From Pelosinus fermentans JBW45 (GTDB taxonomy: Bacteria > Bacillota > Negativicutes > DSM-13327): DNA of 64,000 nt. A program made the translations under genes and the position numbers. This document shows, piece by piece, positions 50,701 through 58,615 of the stretch. How positions within the stretch are numbered: the stretch's first letter is position 1; every line of letters starts with the position of its first letter. The notes below the pieces were generated by a model. It saw nothing but the letters and a program-made list of their open reading frames with translations, was not told the origin of the DNA and did not search any database. The DNA lies in the NCBI RefSeq assembly GCF_000271665.2, contig NZ_CP010978.1, forward strand, positions 342,501-406,500. Reading direction: 5' to 3'.

Positions 50701-53700
50701 TCAGCATATACCATGTTGTTTCAGATGCCTGGTCCAATTATATGTTCATTAATGAAATGCAGGAGCTCTATGAAAAATACGCCCTAGGTAAAATGGTTGA
50801 GTTACCACCTCCCACTGCTACATATAAGGATTTTGTCGAATGGGAAAACAGGTTTGTAAACAGCTCCAAAGGGATAAAGATGTTCAACTACTGGAGAAAT
50901 CATCTGCCGGAAGAAATGCCTATATTGAACTTGCCTACAGATAAGCCGCGTCCGGTGGTATTGACAAGTAATGGAGCTTCTTATGTATTTACGATAAATA
51001 AGGAATTGACACAGAGTATTAAGGACGTGTCCAAACTAACGGGAGCTACCGTTTACATGAATCTCTTAAGTGCCTTCTATATTCTGCTGCACAAATACTC
51101 CACACAGAATGATGTTATTATAGGTAGTCCTGTTGCAGGAAGGACGAATCCTGATTTATCAAAGGTGTACGGTTATTTCGTAAATCCGCTGCCCTTATGT
51201 GCCAGCTTTGAAGGAGATCCAACTTTCAAGGAATTATTAAAACAAGTTCAGGGTAGTGTTTTTGCAGGGTTGGAAAACCAGGAGTATCCTTTTGCCCTTC
51301 TGGTAGATCGACTGAGTCTGGAACATGATCCTAGCCGCTCGGCAATTTTTCAGGTGATGTTTGTTTATCTGGTACATAGGCTGGAGCAGGTCGGAGTAGA
51401 TGGAAATAGTATTGCTGCGGACGTTGCCTTACCTGTGCATTACCTTGCCATTCCGGAAGAGGAAGGTCAGTTCGATATTACCATGTCTATATATGAAGAA
51501 AATGGAGAATTCCACGGAGCATTTAAATACAACACCGATCTGTTCTATGAGGCTACCATTGCCAGGATGGCAGGACATTATAATGCTCTTTTAGAGGAAA
51601 TAATTGAAGACCCTGAGGCAAAGGTTTCAAAGTATAATGTGTTAACAAAAGAAGAAAGGGCTACCATTTTGGGACATTGGAGTGGTGGCAAGGGAGCATT
51701 TGCAACTGATTCTAGCATACATGCACTAATGGAAAAAGCAGCATCGCAAAAACCGAATAGCATAGCATTAAGCGTACCCTACGAAGATGGAAGGACGGAT
51801 TATCTTTCCTATGATGAATTGCATAGGAAGGCAAATCAGTTTGCCAGGTATCTGCAAAAGGTTGGGGTTAAGCCAAATACGGTTGTTGGAGTTTGTTTGG
51901 ATAAATCGACGGAACTGGCAGTATCCCTCCTGGCTATACTTAAGGCAGGTGGTGCATTTGTGTCATTAGATCCAAATTATCCGAAAGACAGGCTGACTTA
52001 TATCATGGATGATTCGGCCGCCCAGGTCATCATCAGTCATTCTTCGCTCAAAGAAGCATTGGATTGTGGAACCAGACGTACCATATGCGTAGATACCGAA
52101 CAGGCTAATATTGAAGGTGAGGAAGAAAACAACCTGGATAATATTAGTAAGCCCTCTGACCTAGCCTATGTTGTATATACTTCAGGATCTACAGGCCAGC
52201 CAAAGGGAGTCATGGTAACTCATCAAAGCTTTGTTTCCGTATATAAGGATTGGGAAACCGAGTTTCATCTGCTGGAAAAAACAAGCAGCCACCTGCAGAT
52301 GGCCAGCTTTTCATTTGACGTATGTTACGGGGACTTTGCAAGGGCTCTTTGCTCAGGAGGTAAGCTGGTGTTATGCCGCAGAGAGATAATGCTCAACATT
52401 CCACTTTTGTATGAAATTATGGTAGCGGAGAAGGTGGATTGTGCCGAGTTTGTCCCTTCCATCATAAGAAACCTGATAAAATTCATGAAGTCTGCCGGAA
52501 AAAAACTTGATTTTATGAACCTTGTGATTGTTGGATCTGACACATGGACGGTTGACGAGTTTAGTTGGCTGAAGTCTTACTGCGGGGAAAATACTCGTGT
52601 GATTAGCTCCTATGGATTAAGCGAAGCCACGATTGACAGCACCTACTTTGAAGGAGATGTTGAATTTTTTGAAAGTGGCAGCACGGTGCCTATTGGAAAA
52701 CCGCTCCCGAATACACAAGTATTCATTTTGGATCCATTTATGAATCCTGTGCCTGTAGGTATACCAGGTGAATTATATATAGGCGGCGCAGGTCTAGCTT
52801 TGGGATATATCAATAAGCCGGAGTTAACAGAGGAAAGATTCATACTACATTCTATAAATGGCCAATCCCCAATCCGGCTTTACAAGACAGGAGATATGGC
52901 AAAATGGGATGTATCGGGAAATATCCATATCTTACAGCGTGTGGACAACCAGATAAAAATAAGAGGATATCGCGTGGAGCTTGGTGAGATCGAAAAACAT
53001 TTAACAAATTGCCCAGGTATAAGCAAAGGGGTTGCCGCCGTTAAGAATGATAAGAATGGGGATAAGGTGATTTGTGCTTATTACATCCCTTCCGTCAGTG
53101 AGGTAGACAAGAAATTGATACGTGGTATGTTAAGTGAAGTGCTGCCAAGTTATATGATACCTTCCTACTTTATACAGGTAACGCAGTTTCCTCTGTCACA
53201 TAACGGGAAGGTGGATATAAATGCTCTGCCATTGCCGAATTATACAGAGGAGAGTGAAGTTGTAAGTGAACCTCAAACAATATATGAACTGAGGGTGGCT
53301 CAAGTCTGGAAGAAGATTTTAGGTGTACGTAAGGTAGGACTGCAACATGATTTCTTTAATCTGGGTGGTAACTCACTCTATTTGGTAGAATTAATGATTC
53401 ACTTACAAAATGAGTTTAAGATTAAGATTAACGTAAGTCAGTTATTTAAAGCATCTAGTCTGGGAGATATGGCAAGGGTAGTCGAGAATATTGTTACTGG
53501 TAAGGAAAAAGGAGCCGAGCCGTATATCGAGTATAATCCCTCAAGAAAAAGGGTAGTGTACTCTTTTCCGCCTGCCGGAGGGTACAGTCTGGTCTATAGT
53601 AGTATGGCTGACAGTATGAATGATGTTACATTCGTGTCCTTTAATTACATGATGGAGCAAGATAAGATTAAGCGTTATGCGGACATGATTCAAAGCTATG

Positions 53701-54188
53701 AGAAGGAAGGTCCGTATATACTGCTTGGTTATTCCTTGGGTGGGAACCTTGCCTTTGAAGTTTGCAAAGAACTTGAAAACAGGGGTAAAGAGGTTTCTAA
53801 TGTGATTATCATGGATTCGTACAGGATTGATGGAACCTTTGCTCCTACTGATGAAGATATGAAAAAATTTGAAGTGGAGTTAGCCGAGCATTTCAAAAGA
53901 CATGTAGGTTCAGCAGTAGTGCAGGAACATACTCTTGATCAGGCTAAAGATTTTATCAATTTTTGCTATGAAACCATGAATAAGGGGACGGTAAAATCTA
54001 AGGTACATTTTATTATTGAAGAGAACTCTAGTGATCCGCATAGAACGAAGCGGGAATCAAGTTGGGATGGAAGTTCACAAACCTCAGCTACTCTCTACCA
54101 AGGTGTAGGTAAGCATGAAGAGATGCTGGATAAGACACTTGTACGCGAAAATGCTAATATTGTCCGTACTATACTTGAAGCGCTCTAA
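44784..54188 (+). CDS. Hybrid PKS-NRPS, KS-AT-DH-KR-ACP-C-A-PCP-TE
   Basis: 3134 residues, start supported by AAAGAGGTAAAAA. KS 9-430 with Cys181-His316-His356; AT about 535-830 with GHSTGE (Ser635) and PFHS (His738), malonyl-like; DH about 890-1180 with DHQIQGSVVFPAAG (His933) and HPTLTDACFQ (Asp1098); structural region; KR about 1440-1625 with TGAFGALG and Tyr1605; ACP Ser1764; condensation domain about 1850-2280 with YHVVSDA (His1977, Asp1981); adenylation domain about 2320-2790 with YTSGSTGQPKG; PCP Ser2864; thioesterase about 2930-3134 with GYSLGG (Ser2984). All key residues seen. One protein would thus extend an acyl starter by two carbons, make it alpha,beta-unsaturated, join it to one amino acid and release it. 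No enoyl reductase, methyltransferase, loading domain or phosphopantetheinyl transferase is present. Ends in a strong terminator. Confidence 0.95.
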   Translation: MNQPKNYEPIAIIGMGCRLPGGANDPEEFWEILKNGIDCISEIPSNRWKASTFYSANKEIPGKLLSKWGGYIDGVDEFDPTFFGITPREAEYMDPQQRKLLEVTWEALEDGGQKPGELAGKPVGVFIGAFTSDWKILQWGGKRHDNLAAHSATGAMMTMVSNRISYIFDFTGPSISLDTACSSSLVATHLACESLRSKESSMAVAGGTLLQFAPQYTIAESKGGFLSPTGWSHAFDSSANGYTRAEGVGVVILKRLSDAIKDGDPIYATIIGDGANQDGHTNGITVPNGKAQEELIKTVCAKAGIQPGELQYVEAHGTGTPVGDPIEANAIGAVLGIGRKSGEKCFVGSVKTNIGHTESAAGVAALMKVALSLKNNQIPPHLHLKEINPKIEIDKWPYQIPTKLESWPEHEGAAKAGINSFGFGGTNSHVILQEPPLSTTFDKTILEVKRPNILPLSTRDSEILPDIAQKYKELLEKANESCPALKDVGYTASIKREQHDHRMAVLYSSKEDLLQQLNMCIAGEESPSIVKGKKWEKNKRNLVWVFTGMGPQWWAMGRELFEKEPVFREVIVKCDREMSKWVDWSLIHELINVSEKESHMEETWISQTANFAVQIALAALWRSLGITPDAIVGHSTGEAAAFYEAGVYTLEDAVKVIVNRSRLQHTVSGTGKMVAVGLSASEAGPLLAPYGDKISIAAVNSPNSVAIAGDEAALREFIKPLQQQGIFCKFLQVQIPFHSAYMEPIKEELLRSLHDIKPQKTKVALYSTAMGAVVEGTELDAAYWWQNVRGTVLFTKAIDQILDDGYRVFLEIGPHPVLAGSISEVMVDKKQDGKILCSLRRKEKEQERVFTSLAELYVMGFPVNWQTLYPNGKFTRLPTYPWRKDRYWTEPRDIEQARLGQKDHPLLGFRLFAPEPSWEESISAEKITYLKDHQIQGSVVFPAAGYIEMAFSALSSLLGAGTFSLEGFEFKKALFLPESQEPKAQFLLDKEQSTFKIVTYEDENNTAVSHAYGKAHVIQNTQIAPKIDIDGLKTKLANYMSDKECYEKLGAMGYHYGYSFQGIKDLWIGANEVLTKIQMKEEVLADAAGYFFHPTLTDACFQTLITAEFSKSSSAEQMAIRLPVFIEKIRLTQGHTGPIWAYARITDSDVHKLVGDIYLYDEDGNAIGEIKGFFAQGVDQASGNASLSTIDNWLYDVQWQEQERSIVGEKTENISGKDNSGWLIFADKQGVAEELLGLLKQKGEYCCLVYPGDGITINNSNSLATVASDTDGEVSSLIKTIFKDKNRKCKGIVHLWNLEAPSLESMELADIEKIKKLGCYSILQIARAIGDLEIPAKLWIVTRRAQVVGEDTGDICAAASPVWGVGRVLGQQELVGNWGGLIDLDSVASPERLKQDALNVFNEMISGDKEDLIAFRGEKRYVPRLHYASNLTKPLPTRFRSDGCYFITGAFGALGQLVARTMVKHGARRLILMGRTKIPSRGEWNTVQPGTGNAEKIAFIKELESLGADVLLASVDITNELQVAEYFKQFKEMGYPPIRGIIHSAGTVNDKFVSKMDAKTFDSVYDPKVYGSFLLHKYLKDEPIEHFVLFSSVADLVTTAGQTNYAAGNAFLDALAHHRRANGLPALSINWGPWATGMVKELDLIEHYRLRRGMNCILPEVGMNILDRVIGQDVSQIMVCEVDWPLALPWYPSEPPLFAHLAKKEDNKNDGDNVSFEILFKNADEAFRKVIVEEQLTELIAKVLRCKPSQVEPNSSLNALGIDSIMATELRNKIAFHFGHSLTIVKLLSGSTIMQLAEALLEGLSESIGEAENEAAAAVTAEVADAWGLLDSLDQAGIGEEGKVVDEYPLSYGQKAIWFINQLLPDSPAYNIGGSLHIPVKIDIEALRKAVREVIQRHPGLRTNFFIKGGEPYQRVYASRKEEIEVVDVPGMEWSDIRKMVIADNRKPFNLEKGSLFRITLYKQSEQDYYFAISIYHVVSDAWSNYMFINEMQELYEKYALGKMVELPPPTATYKDFVEWENRFVNSSKGIKMFNYWRNHLPEEMPILNLPTDKPRPVVLTSNGASYVFTINKELTQSIKDVSKLTGATVYMNLLSAFYILLHKYSTQNDVIIGSPVAGRTNPDLSKVYGYFVNPLPLCASFEGDPTFKELLKQVQGSVFAGLENQEYPFALLVDRLSLEHDPSRSAIFQVMFVYLVHRLEQVGVDGNSIAADVALPVHYLAIPEEEGQFDITMSIYEENGEFHGAFKYNTDLFYEATIARMAGHYNALLEEIIEDPEAKVSKYNVLTKEERATILGHWSGGKGAFATDSSIHALMEKAASQKPNSIALSVPYEDGRTDYLSYDELHRKANQFARYLQKVGVKPNTVVGVCLDKSTELAVSLLAILKAGGAFVSLDPNYPKDRLTYIMDDSAAQVIISHSSLKEALDCGTRRTICVDTEQANIEGEEENNLDNISKPSDLAYVVYTSGSTGQPKGVMVTHQSFVSVYKDWETEFHLLEKTSSHLQMASFSFDVCYGDFARALCSGGKLVLCRREIMLNIPLLYEIMVAEKVDCAEFVPSIIRNLIKFMKSAGKKLDFMNLVIVGSDTWTVDEFSWLKSYCGENTRVISSYGLSEATIDSTYFEGDVEFFESGSTVPIGKPLPNTQVFILDPFMNPVPVGIPGELYIGGAGLALGYINKPELTEERFILHSINGQSPIRLYKTGDMAKWDVSGNIHILQRVDNQIKIRGYRVELGEIEKHLTNCPGISKGVAAVKNDKNGDKVICAYYIPSVSEVDKKLIRGMLSEVLPSYMIPSYFIQVTQFPLSHNGKVDINALPLPNYTEESEVVSEPQTIYELRVAQVWKKILGVRKVGLQHDFFNLGGNSLYLVELMIHLQNEFKIKINVSQLFKASSLGDMARVVENIVTGKEKGAEPYIEYNPSRKRVVYSFPPAGGYSLVYSSMADSMNDVTFVSFNYMMEQDKIKRYADMIQSYEKEGPYILLGYSLGGNLAFEVCKELENRGKEVSNVIIMDSYRIDGTFAPTDEDMKKFEVELAEHFKRHVGSAVVQEHTLDQAKDFINFCYETMNKGTVKSKVHFIIEENSSDPHRTKRESSWDGSSQTSATLYQGVGKHEEMLDKTLVRENANIVRTILEAL

Positions 54189-54227
54189 GACTCCCATCTT
54201 CTACAAATGGGAGTTAAGAGCGACTAA

Positions 54228-54259
54228 GATTCAGATGGAGTTAAAACTCCATCTGAATC
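54228..54259 (+). terminator. Strong terminator after the PKS-NRPS
   Basis: A 15-bp perfect stem GATTCAGATGGAGTT/AACTCCATCTGAATC with a two-base loop, followed by AAGTTTTCTTT. A smaller hairpin ACTCCCAT/ATGGGAGT precedes it at 54190-54214. The next gene may depend on read-through or its own promoter. Confidence 0.85.
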
Positions 54260-54332
54260 AAGTTTTCTTTATAAAATTTGAGGTGATCATTAGTTAGATT
54301 AAAGAAAAACAAGAAATAAAGGGGAGAAAATT

Positions 54333-55886
54333 TTGGAGAAAAATGAAAAATCAATAATTATTATCGGTGCAGGTATTTCAGGCATGTCTGCTGGTTGTTA
54401 CGGTCAAATGAACGGTTATAAAACAAAGATATTTGAAAGTCACTTTATACCTGGTGGCTGCTGCACTGCATGGGAACGTAAAGGTTACGTTTTTGATCAG
54501 TGTATAGACTGGCTGTTAGGAACAAAGCTAGGTACTGACATGAATCAGGTATGGCGGGAACTGGGAGCATTAAAAAATAAAAAACTACGATTTTTTAATA
54601 TGTTTAACCGGGTAGTGGGGCGAGAGGGGCAAAGTGTTACTTTTTATGTAGATCCTAATAGGCTGGAGGCTCATTTGAAAGAAATATCTCCGGAAGATGG
54701 GGAGTTAATAGAAGAATTTTGTAACGGTATCCGGGCTTTTTCAGGAGATATGAATTTTCCTTTATTAAAGCCGGAACCCTTATATAATGAGAATGAAAAT
54801 AAAGAAATAGAGGAAAAATTTATAAAAAAATATGGCAAAGCACTTAGGGATAGTACAGGAATTGAGATTGTCGATTTCGCAAAACGTTTTAAGAATCCTT
54901 TCTTACAAGAAGCTTTTCCATATATATTACAGCAAAAAATGTGTGATTTTCCGTTGATGCCCTATTGCTATAATTTAGCTGCCATGTGTGAAAAAAATGC
55001 GGGATATCCTGAAGGTGGTTCATTGGAATTAGCAAAATCAATAGAAAGACGATACACGGAACTTGGTGGTGAAATTGTCTATGAAGCACCTGTAAAGAAG
55101 ATACTAGTGGAAAATGATAAAGCTATAGGGGTAATGCTTGAAGACGGTACGAAGCATTACGCAGACATTGTCTTATCTGCTGCTGATGGGCGTACAACTA
55201 TTTTTGACATGCTGGATGGTAAATATGTGGATAATACAATTAAAAAATTGTATGAGGGCTTACATAGCAGAGAGAATAAAATATATGAAGGATTTGTATT
55301 GGTTTTCCTGGGAATTAATCGAGATCTCACTAATGAACCAGATAGTACTACCTATTTTTTGGAACATCCATCTAAACTCCTTGGTTGTAACCAAAAAGGT
55401 ATAGTTGCGCGGCATTATTGCCATCATGCTCCTGAATTTGCTCCATCAGGTAAATCGGTAATGCAATTTTTCTATTATTCAGAGTATGATTGCTGGAAAA
55501 AATTATACGATAATGATAGAGCTGCTTATAAAGAGGAAAAAGGAAAAGTCGCCGACTTTATTATCAACTATATGGAGCAGCATTATCCCGGTTTAAAGGA
55601 TCAGATAGAGGCTATAGATGTTTCCACGCCTGTGACGGCAGTACGTTATACAGGGAATCACGAAGGATCGGTTATGGCATGGATACCCTTTGCCGATACA
55701 GAAGAACATGTCAAACCCTTAGTAGAAAAACATCATATGAAGCTGCCTGGTTTAAGCAATTTCTATATGGCCGGTCATTGGGTTTCTTTAGGAGGACTGG
55801 TACGTTCTAGTTCATCGGGGCGGCATGTGATTCAATTTGTTTGCAAGGACGATAAGAAGAATTTTGTAGCACAACTTGCCGACTAA
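54333..55886 (+). CDS. Phytoene desaturase/CrtI-like NAD(P)/FAD-dependent oxidoreductase
   Basis: 517 residues from a TTG start at 54333, with GGGGAG seven bases upstream; no in-frame ATG is better placed. N-terminal dinucleotide-binding motif SIIIIGAGISGMSAGCYGQ with Glu at the strand 2 end (IFESHFIPGGCC), flavin-binding segment GYPEGGSLELAKSIERRY near residue 230, and C-terminal NFYMAGHWVSLGGLVRSSSSGRHVI. It belongs to the large amine oxidase/CrtI/carotenoid isomerase superfamily. It directly follows the PKS-NRPS in the same direction and is the natural candidate for an oxidative or desaturating tailoring step on the product. A carotenoid role is less likely as no crt genes are near. Confidence 0.85.
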   Translation: MEKNEKSIIIIGAGISGMSAGCYGQMNGYKTKIFESHFIPGGCCTAWERKGYVFDQCIDWLLGTKLGTDMNQVWRELGALKNKKLRFFNMFNRVVGREGQSVTFYVDPNRLEAHLKEISPEDGELIEEFCNGIRAFSGDMNFPLLKPEPLYNENENKEIEEKFIKKYGKALRDSTGIEIVDFAKRFKNPFLQEAFPYILQQKMCDFPLMPYCYNLAAMCEKNAGYPEGGSLELAKSIERRYTELGGEIVYEAPVKKILVENDKAIGVMLEDGTKHYADIVLSAADGRTTIFDMLDGKYVDNTIKKLYEGLHSRENKIYEGFVLVFLGINRDLTNEPDSTTYFLEHPSKLLGCNQKGIVARHYCHHAPEFAPSGKSVMQFFYYSEYDCWKKLYDNDRAAYKEEKGKVADFIINYMEQHYPGLKDQIEAIDVSTPVTAVRYTGNHEGSVMAWIPFADTEEHVKPLVEKHHMKLPGLSNFYMAGHWVSLGGLVRSSSSGRHVIQFVCKDDKKNFVAQLAD

Positions 55887-55964
55887 TCATTTTTACTGTC
55901 ATCTGCCTCGCCGAACAGTTCCAATGAGACAGGTATAAGCGTTCGTGTTGCCGAAGATTGCGAG

Positions 55965-56002
55965 AACTCCTGCAAAGTTCAAGATTGAATTTTGCAGGAG
56001 TT
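55965..56002 (+). terminator. Terminator after the FAD oxidoreductase
   Basis: AACTCCTGCAAA at 55965-55976 pairs with TTTGCAGGAGTT at 55991-56002, followed by TTGTCTGTT. Confidence 0.8.
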
Positions 56003-56037
56003 TTGTCTGTTAATTAATTTAGAACCTAAGGGTTTTA

Positions 56038-56070
56038 AATGGGACAAGGAACCTGTCCCCGTGTCCCATT
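56038..56070. repeat. GGGACA REP copy
   Basis: AAATGGGACAAGGAACCTG then TCCCCGTGTCCCATT. It lies between the FAD oxidoreductase and beta-lactamase genes. Confidence 0.85.
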
Positions 56071-56097
56071 ATTTTCGATTTTTATGGCAGTTATGAT

Positions 56098-56133
56098 TAC
56101 ACATGTAATATTTAATCATAGACTACAGTTGTA
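56098..56133. promoter_or_regulatory. Two BlaI/MecI-like operator cores
   Basis: TACACATGTA at 56098-56107 and TACAGTTGTA at 56124-56133 both fit the TACAnnTGTA core recognised by BlaI/MecI-type repressors, spaced 26 bp apart, about 90-125 bp upstream of the beta-lactamase start. No blaI or blaR1 gene is in the window, so the regulator would be encoded elsewhere. Confidence 0.5.
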
Positions 56134-56161
56134 ATCGATCAAGTATAGGAGGAGATGTAGT

Positions 56162-56212
56162 ATGCTAATTTGTTGCATCTATATAAATAAAACACAATCA
56201 GCAAATAGGTAG
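56162..56212 (+). CDS. Possible 16-residue upstream peptide
   Basis: ATG with a near-perfect ribosome binding site AGGAGGAG at 56147-56154 (7-base spacing) encodes MLICCIYINKTQSANR and ends 11 bases before the beta-lactamase ATG. The site is stronger than that of the beta-lactamase gene itself. It may be a leader peptide affecting translation of the enzyme. Confidence 0.45.
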   Translation: MLICCIYINKTQSANR

Positions 56213-56223
56213 GGGATTTTAAA

Positions 56224-57411
56224 ATGAAGAAATTGTTTTTAATATTAATGATCATTATTCTTGCTAATTCTGGATTTATGACTAGCGCAAATGCAGCTGC
56301 TTTAGAAACAAGGGAAGACTTTGGGATTCAAAAGTACGGGACTTATAAGACAACAGTAACTGCGGTATCCTCAAAATTAATGCAACAATACAATATTCCT
56401 GGGGCTGCTATTACTGTAATTGATGGCGATCAAACTTACACTTATCTATTCGGCAGCATGAATCAGGCAAATGGCAAGCCTGTTACCGAAAACACAATCT
56501 TTGAGGTTGGTTCAATTACTAAATTATTTACAGCTTTGCTTTGTGCTGAAGCTGAGGATAACGGCAGTATGAAGTTATCTGACCCGTTAACTGACTATTG
56601 TCCGGAATTTACCGACAACAATTCGGCATCATCACAAATTTCCGTAATTAATTTACTTACGCATACCGCCGGTTTTCCATTGAATTTGTCCGAACAAATT
56701 ACCAATAAGGCTAAAACAGCAGAATATTTGTCCACATGGCAGCCGGAGAAAGCTATCGGCTGCCAATGGCAATATTCTAATGTAGGCATTGGCTTAGCAG
56801 CTATGGTCTTAGAAAAACAAAATCATAATTCTATAAACGAATTAATTAAAGAAAAGATACTGTTGCCGTTAGCCATGACACCATTAGGAATGGAAGTTGC
56901 AGAAAAATATCAGGCTAATTACGCTCAGGGCTATTCTGCTGAAGGTAAAACAGCCCCACATTTCGATTATGGTCATGCTCCTTTCCCTGGTGCATATAGC
57001 CTCAAAGCTACAATCAGCGATATGTCTAAATTTTTAGCAGCTGCTGTCGGCTTGTCTAATACGCCGGAGAATATCAAAAAAGCTATGCACAATACTCAAA
57101 CGCCGCGCGTTGACATTGGCAGCATGCAGCAAGGTCTAGTTTGGCAAGTACATTCCCTGCAAGATGACAATTTAAAGCACGAACCAGAAAATCTCAACTT
57201 AGGACCACTGCCTGTTAATTGGTTACCTAAAGAGCAGCAGATCTATAAGACCAATGTACTATTGGATAAAACCGGCGGAACAGGAGGCTTTAGAAGCTAT
57301 ATTGCCATTATTCCTGAAAAAAAGCTTGGGGTAGTCATTCTGTTGAATAAATATATTCCTAATGGTGCTATTGTGACTGCTGGTAGAACTATTATTGGGA
57401 TTGGGGAATAA
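56224..57411 (+). CDS. Class C-type serine beta-lactamase / penicillin-binding-like hydrolase
   Basis: 395 residues with a signal peptide (KKLFLILMIIILANSGFM, cleavage near SANA). All three active-site motifs of class C beta-lactamases are present: SITK (FEVGSITKLFTALL), YSN (WQYSNVGIG) and KTG (LLDKTGGTGGF). Length matches AmpC. The role is hydrolysis of cephalosporins in the periplasm; related enzymes are peptidases or esterases, but motif order and spacing favour beta-lactamase. Start has TAGGGGAT upstream. Possible BlaI-type operators and a small upstream frame precede it. It sits at the edge of the PKS-NRPS region but need not be linked to it. Confidence 0.88.
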   Translation: MKKLFLILMIIILANSGFMTSANAAALETREDFGIQKYGTYKTTVTAVSSKLMQQYNIPGAAITVIDGDQTYTYLFGSMNQANGKPVTENTIFEVGSITKLFTALLCAEAEDNGSMKLSDPLTDYCPEFTDNNSASSQISVINLLTHTAGFPLNLSEQITNKAKTAEYLSTWQPEKAIGCQWQYSNVGIGLAAMVLEKQNHNSINELIKEKILLPLAMTPLGMEVAEKYQANYAQGYSAEGKTAPHFDYGHAPFPGAYSLKATISDMSKFLAAAVGLSNTPENIKKAMHNTQTPRVDIGSMQQGLVWQVHSLQDDNLKHEPENLNLGPLPVNWLPKEQQIYKTNVLLDKTGGTGGFRSYIAIIPEKKLGVVILLNKYIPNGAIVTAGRTIIGIGE

Positions 57412-57535
57412 TTTATTATTTTAGGAAGAGTGGGCGCAGAGGGTCTTAACCATGTCTATTTTAATAACATAAGGAAAAATTTTTATTTAGCAATGTTATT
57501 CCGTTTACGAAGGAGAGCCCTTATAATGAAATGGG

Positions 57536-58459
57536 GTGAGCAAGGTGACTTTACAACAATTAAAATATGCTTTGACAGTTGCGGACAAGGGGTCGTTTAG
57601 CGAAGCGGCTAAAAGCCTTTTTATATCTCAACCTAGCTTATCTAATGCCATTAAGGAGTTAGAAAAGGAGATTGAAATTTCTATATTTATTCGATGTAAC
57701 CGAGGAATAAATATTTCTAATGAAGGAGCAGAATTCCTTGGATATGCTAGGCAGGTTATTCAACAATCTGATATGCTGGAAGAAAAATATCTAAGGGCAG
57801 AACCTGCAAAACAGCGCTTTTGTATCTCAACCCAGCACTATACCTTTACGGCGGATGCTTTTGTGGAACTTGTAAAAAAATTTGGTGGTTCTGAGTATGA
57901 ATTTACTATTCGCGAAACCAAAACCTATGAGATTATTGAGGATGTAAAAACTTTACGGAGTGAGTTAGGCGTTATTTATCTGAGTAATTATAATGAGAAT
58001 GTCATTTTGAAATTATTAAGGGAAAGTAATATTAGTTTTTCAGAACTGTTTATGGCAAAACCCCATGTGTTTGTCAGCAACACGCATCCATTAGCAGATA
58101 AAAGGTTGGTTGAACTAGAAGAATTAGAAAATTATCCATGTCTTTCTTTTGAACAAGGAGCGTATAACTCATTTTATTTTGCTGAAGAAATTTTAAGTAC
58201 TCGAAGTGTAAAAAAAAGTATTAAAGTTAGTGACCGCGCAGCCATTGTTAATTTCATGATTGGTTTGAATGGGTATACCATATCTTCTGGAGTTTTTCCT
58301 AAATATCTACATGGAGAGCAAATCGTTTCTGTACCGCTCAATGTTGATGAAAAAATTAAGGTGGGTGTTATTATTCACAAGGATGTTATTTTGACAAAGT
58401 TAGGAGAAATATACTTGGAAGCCTTGAGAAAAATTGCAGAGGAGCTAAAAAATCAGTGA
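57536..58459 (+). CDS. LysR-family transcriptional regulator
   Basis: 307 residues. The N-terminal winged helix covers about 1-65 (LKYALTVADKGSFSEAAKSL, SQPSLSNAIKELEKEI), followed by the periplasmic-binding-protein-like effector domain. Start is GTG at 57536 or 57545; a better ribosome binding site (AAGGAGAG at 57510) belongs to an overlapping ATG at 57527 that opens a different frame of only 24 codons, possibly coupled. It precedes a LysE-type exporter in the same direction, a common LysR/LysE pairing in which the regulator senses the exported amino acid. A hairpin at 58474-58513 separates the two. Confidence 0.88.
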   Translation: MSKVTLQQLKYALTVADKGSFSEAAKSLFISQPSLSNAIKELEKEIEISIFIRCNRGINISNEGAEFLGYARQVIQQSDMLEEKYLRAEPAKQRFCISTQHYTFTADAFVELVKKFGGSEYEFTIRETKTYEIIEDVKTLRSELGVIYLSNYNENVILKLLRESNISFSELFMAKPHVFVSNTHPLADKRLVELEELENYPCLSFEQGAYNSFYFAEEILSTRSVKKSIKVSDRAAIVNFMIGLNGYTISSGVFPKYLHGEQIVSVPLNVDEKIKVGVIIHKDVILTKLGEIYLEALRKIAEELKNQ

Positions 58460-58473
58460 ATTGTCTAAAAATG

Positions 58474-58513
58474 CAATATAGCCAGATATAGTTTAAAACT
58501 ATATCTGGCTATA
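58474..58513 (+). terminator. Terminator after the LysR gene
   Basis: AATATAGCCAGATATAGTTT pairs perfectly with the following complement (20-bp arms, almost no loop), then TTTTTT. Confidence 0.85.
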
Positions 58514-58615
58514 TTTTTTTGGAATTATACTATAACAGAAGAGGGATATATAATTCTACATGTTGTTAAATAATTTGGAACAGTAGGTTTGTAATAAAAT
58601 GGAGGTACAGAAAAC

